Assembly: GCA_964397545.1 (NCBI GenBank)
Contig: CAYNIW010000030.1
Coordinates: 1 to 14,599, forward strand
Direction: 5' to 3'
Length of the DNA: 14,599 bases
Source of the DNA: JAFGIG01 sp964397545
Lineage (GTDB): Bacteria > SDB-A
Part shown: positions 13,690 through 14,599 of the stretch, piece after piece
Numbering within the stretch: position 1 is the stretch's first letter
How the letters are laid out: each line of letters starts with the position of its first letter
Program-made: the position numbers and the translations under genes
Notes under the pieces: generated by a model
What the model was told of the DNA's origin: nothing
Database searches by the model: none
The model's input: only the letters and a program-made list of their open reading frames with translations

Positions 13690-14202
13690 ATGAAATCGGT
13701 TCACAATTTTGTTTTTATAGCTATACTCTGCGCCGGGTTCGTCGGGCTCCTCAAATCGTCGAATTTCACCCAGTTTGCCCTTGTGGCTTGCGGCACGGTT
13801 GCCATTTTCGTGTCATATCTCGCTTTTTACCTAAAAACGGAAGGAAAGAGAATAAGAAAAAAAACGGAAAAGAGCGAAGAGGAAATCCGCGTTTTTCTCG
13901 AATCTTTTCCCGAAGGACAAAGGTTCAGGATAACAGACAATATATCAGGTGAGATTTTAGAAAGCCTTGATCGCGATGATCTTTTCTTCTTAATCCGCGC
14001 TTTTTTAAGGCAGGGGATGAAAGACAACGATTTTTATTTTCTTGAAGAACTCTGTGAGATGTTTATAAAAGAAGAAAAGCCGGGTGAAACCCTTTCTGAG
14101 TTTCTGAGAAAAGCGCTCCAGGGAAGGGAAGAGGTTGAACTTCACTGGGAAAAACCGGAAGAAGGGGCGGTGTCCCCGCCCCAAAAAATCACTGAATTTT
14201 GA
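13690..14202 (+). CDS. Small membrane protein with cytosolic charged domain
   Basis: This 170-residue protein has two membrane helices near the N-terminus (about 7-22 and 29-48). A basic stretch (KTEGKRIRKKTEK) follows, then a soluble, mostly helical domain rich in Glu, Lys and Phe (about 60-150) with the segment DRDDLFFLIRAFLRQGMKDNDFYFLEELCEMF. No family is recognised. By the positive-inside rule the large domain should be cytosolic. The ATG at 13690 has no Shine-Dalgarno sequence and lies 9 nt after an extended -10-like TATAAA. The last 14 nt overlap the end of the convergent gene at the right edge, and the sequence for its C-terminal EGAVSPPQK contains a strong GC hairpin. The C-terminal tail may therefore be under little constraint. 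Confidence 0.65.
   Translation: MKSVHNFVFIAILCAGFVGLLKSSNFTQFALVACGTVAIFVSYLAFYLKTEGKRIRKKTEKSEEEIRVFLESFPEGQRFRITDNISGEILESLDRDDLFFLIRAFLRQGMKDNDFYFLEELCEMFIKEEKPGETLSEFLRKALQGREEVELHWEKPEEGAVSPPQKITEF
14164..14182 (-). terminator. GC-rich hairpin just past the right-edge gene
   Basis: GGGGCGG and CCGCCCC form a 7-bp stem around 5 bases. It begins 7 nt beyond the minus-strand stop codon (14191-14189). The following minus-strand sequence is pyrimidine-rich (TTCTTCC) rather than a clean T run, so termination is plausible but not certain. On the plus strand it is followed by six A residues and is inside the coding region of the 170-aa membrane protein. Confidence 0.35.
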
Positions 14203-14599
14203 TCAAGAGCTTGGAGTCCGTCATCAGAGGCGAATTCAGCTCGACTCTGTAAACTCCGCGGGAGACTTCAAGTCCTTCGTCGTCTGTCCCGTCCCACAAA
14301 AACGAAGTGTTTTCAAAGAGCGTTCTACCGTCGGCGAGAGTTCTTACCGTTCTTCCGCTTATATCATAGATTTTGAGCGTGATTGGCGTCTCCCTGTCCG
14401 TCTCAACGGGTATGTTTGCCGCAGCCGAGAAGGGGTTGGGATAAAAATTTCCGAGCCTGAAAGTATTAGAAAACACGGGTGAAGAGGGGATTTCTTCGAC
14501 GGCGTTTAATACACCGATTCCGATTTGGTTGCTCTGATGGATGTATTTGGGTGTTCCGTGGGTCTGAAGCCAGACGGAGAAATATATAGCCTGTTCTTC
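14189..14599 (-). CDS. Secreted protein, C-terminal part with FlgD-like sorting domain (partial)
   Basis: An open frame enters from the right edge and continues for 136 codons to the TGA at 14191-14189; the true start is outside the window. The first 35 or so residues (EEQAIYFSVWLQTHGTPKYI...) belong to an unrecognised domain. A linker VEEIPSSPVF and a sorting domain follow: LGNFYPNPFSAAANIPVE, then TLKIYDISGRTVRTL, then FLWDGTDDEGLEVSRGVYRVEL and the ending SKLLIKIQ. This FlgD-like Ig fold is found at the C-terminus of surface or type IX-exported proteins and resembles the tail of the M6 protease. The linker resembles that of the broken gene, which suggests related cargo. A GTG at 14476 would only give an internal fragment and is not the start. 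Confidence 0.85.
   Translation of the reverse strand, partial: EEQAIYFSVWLQTHGTPKYIHQSNQIGIGVLNAVEEIPSSPVFSNTFRLGNFYPNPFSAAANIPVETDRETPITLKIYDISGRTVRTLADGRTLFENTSFLWDGTDDEGLEVSRGVYRVELNSPLMTDSKLLIKIQ

Overview
The window looks like chromosomal DNA from a Gram-negative, uncultured-type bacterium, probably a member or relative of the FCB group (Bacteroidota-like candidate phyla such as WOR-3/Stahlbacteria, Cloacimonadota or Marinimicrobia). This lineage call is an inference. It rests on a PorV-family outer-membrane protein, at least four proteins ending in T9SS/FlgD-like C-terminal sorting domains, a loose-lipobox six-bladed propeller lipoprotein, and gmhA for heptose synthesis. I saw no RNA genes, CRISPR array, transposase, integrase or phage genes.

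Layout. Bases 1-217 are the end of a histidine kinase. Bases 218-399 hold promoters and a possible 21-residue leader-like ORF. Next come a B12-binding radical SAM protein (400-1905, +) and gmhA (1983-2570, +). A minus-strand secreted Asp-box propeller with a sorting tail (2577-3842) converges on gmhA. It diverges from a plus-strand run: an M6 metalloprotease with a FlgD-like tail (3957-5717), a PorV-like protein 1 nt later (5719-6672), a 70-aa zinc-ribbon protein (6746-6958), a propeller lipoprotein (6972-8009), and a seven-repeat FG-GAP propeller overlapping it by 4 nt (8006-9118). An aldo/keto reductase lies on the minus strand (9140-10108). Two membrane proteins converge with a 28-nt overlap (10228-10893 + and 10866-11627 -). 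A two-SH3-domain exported protein follows (11743-12300, +). A broken secreted-protein gene (12464-13650, -) carries one in-frame TGA and one frameshift. A two-helix membrane protein (13690-14202, +) overlaps the tail of another sorting-domain protein that runs off the right edge (14189-14599, -).

How it fits together. The 3957-9118 block reads as an envelope/secretion operon. A protease with a sorting tail sits beside a PorV-type protein, the family that carries such tails to the type IX secretion attachment step, and surface or periplasmic propellers follow. The remaining tail-bearing genes (2577-3842, the pseudogene, and the right-edge gene) look like further cargo.

A second theme is translation initiation. 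Genes with a clear Shine-Dalgarno sequence (400, 1983, 3842-, 10108-, 13650-) have promoter-like elements far enough upstream to give a leader of roughly 16-32 nt. Genes without one are either coupled to an upstream stop codon (5719, 8006) or have a -10-like hexamer only 5-9 nt before the ATG (3957, 10228, 11627-, 11743, 13690). This suggests systematic leaderless transcription of first genes.
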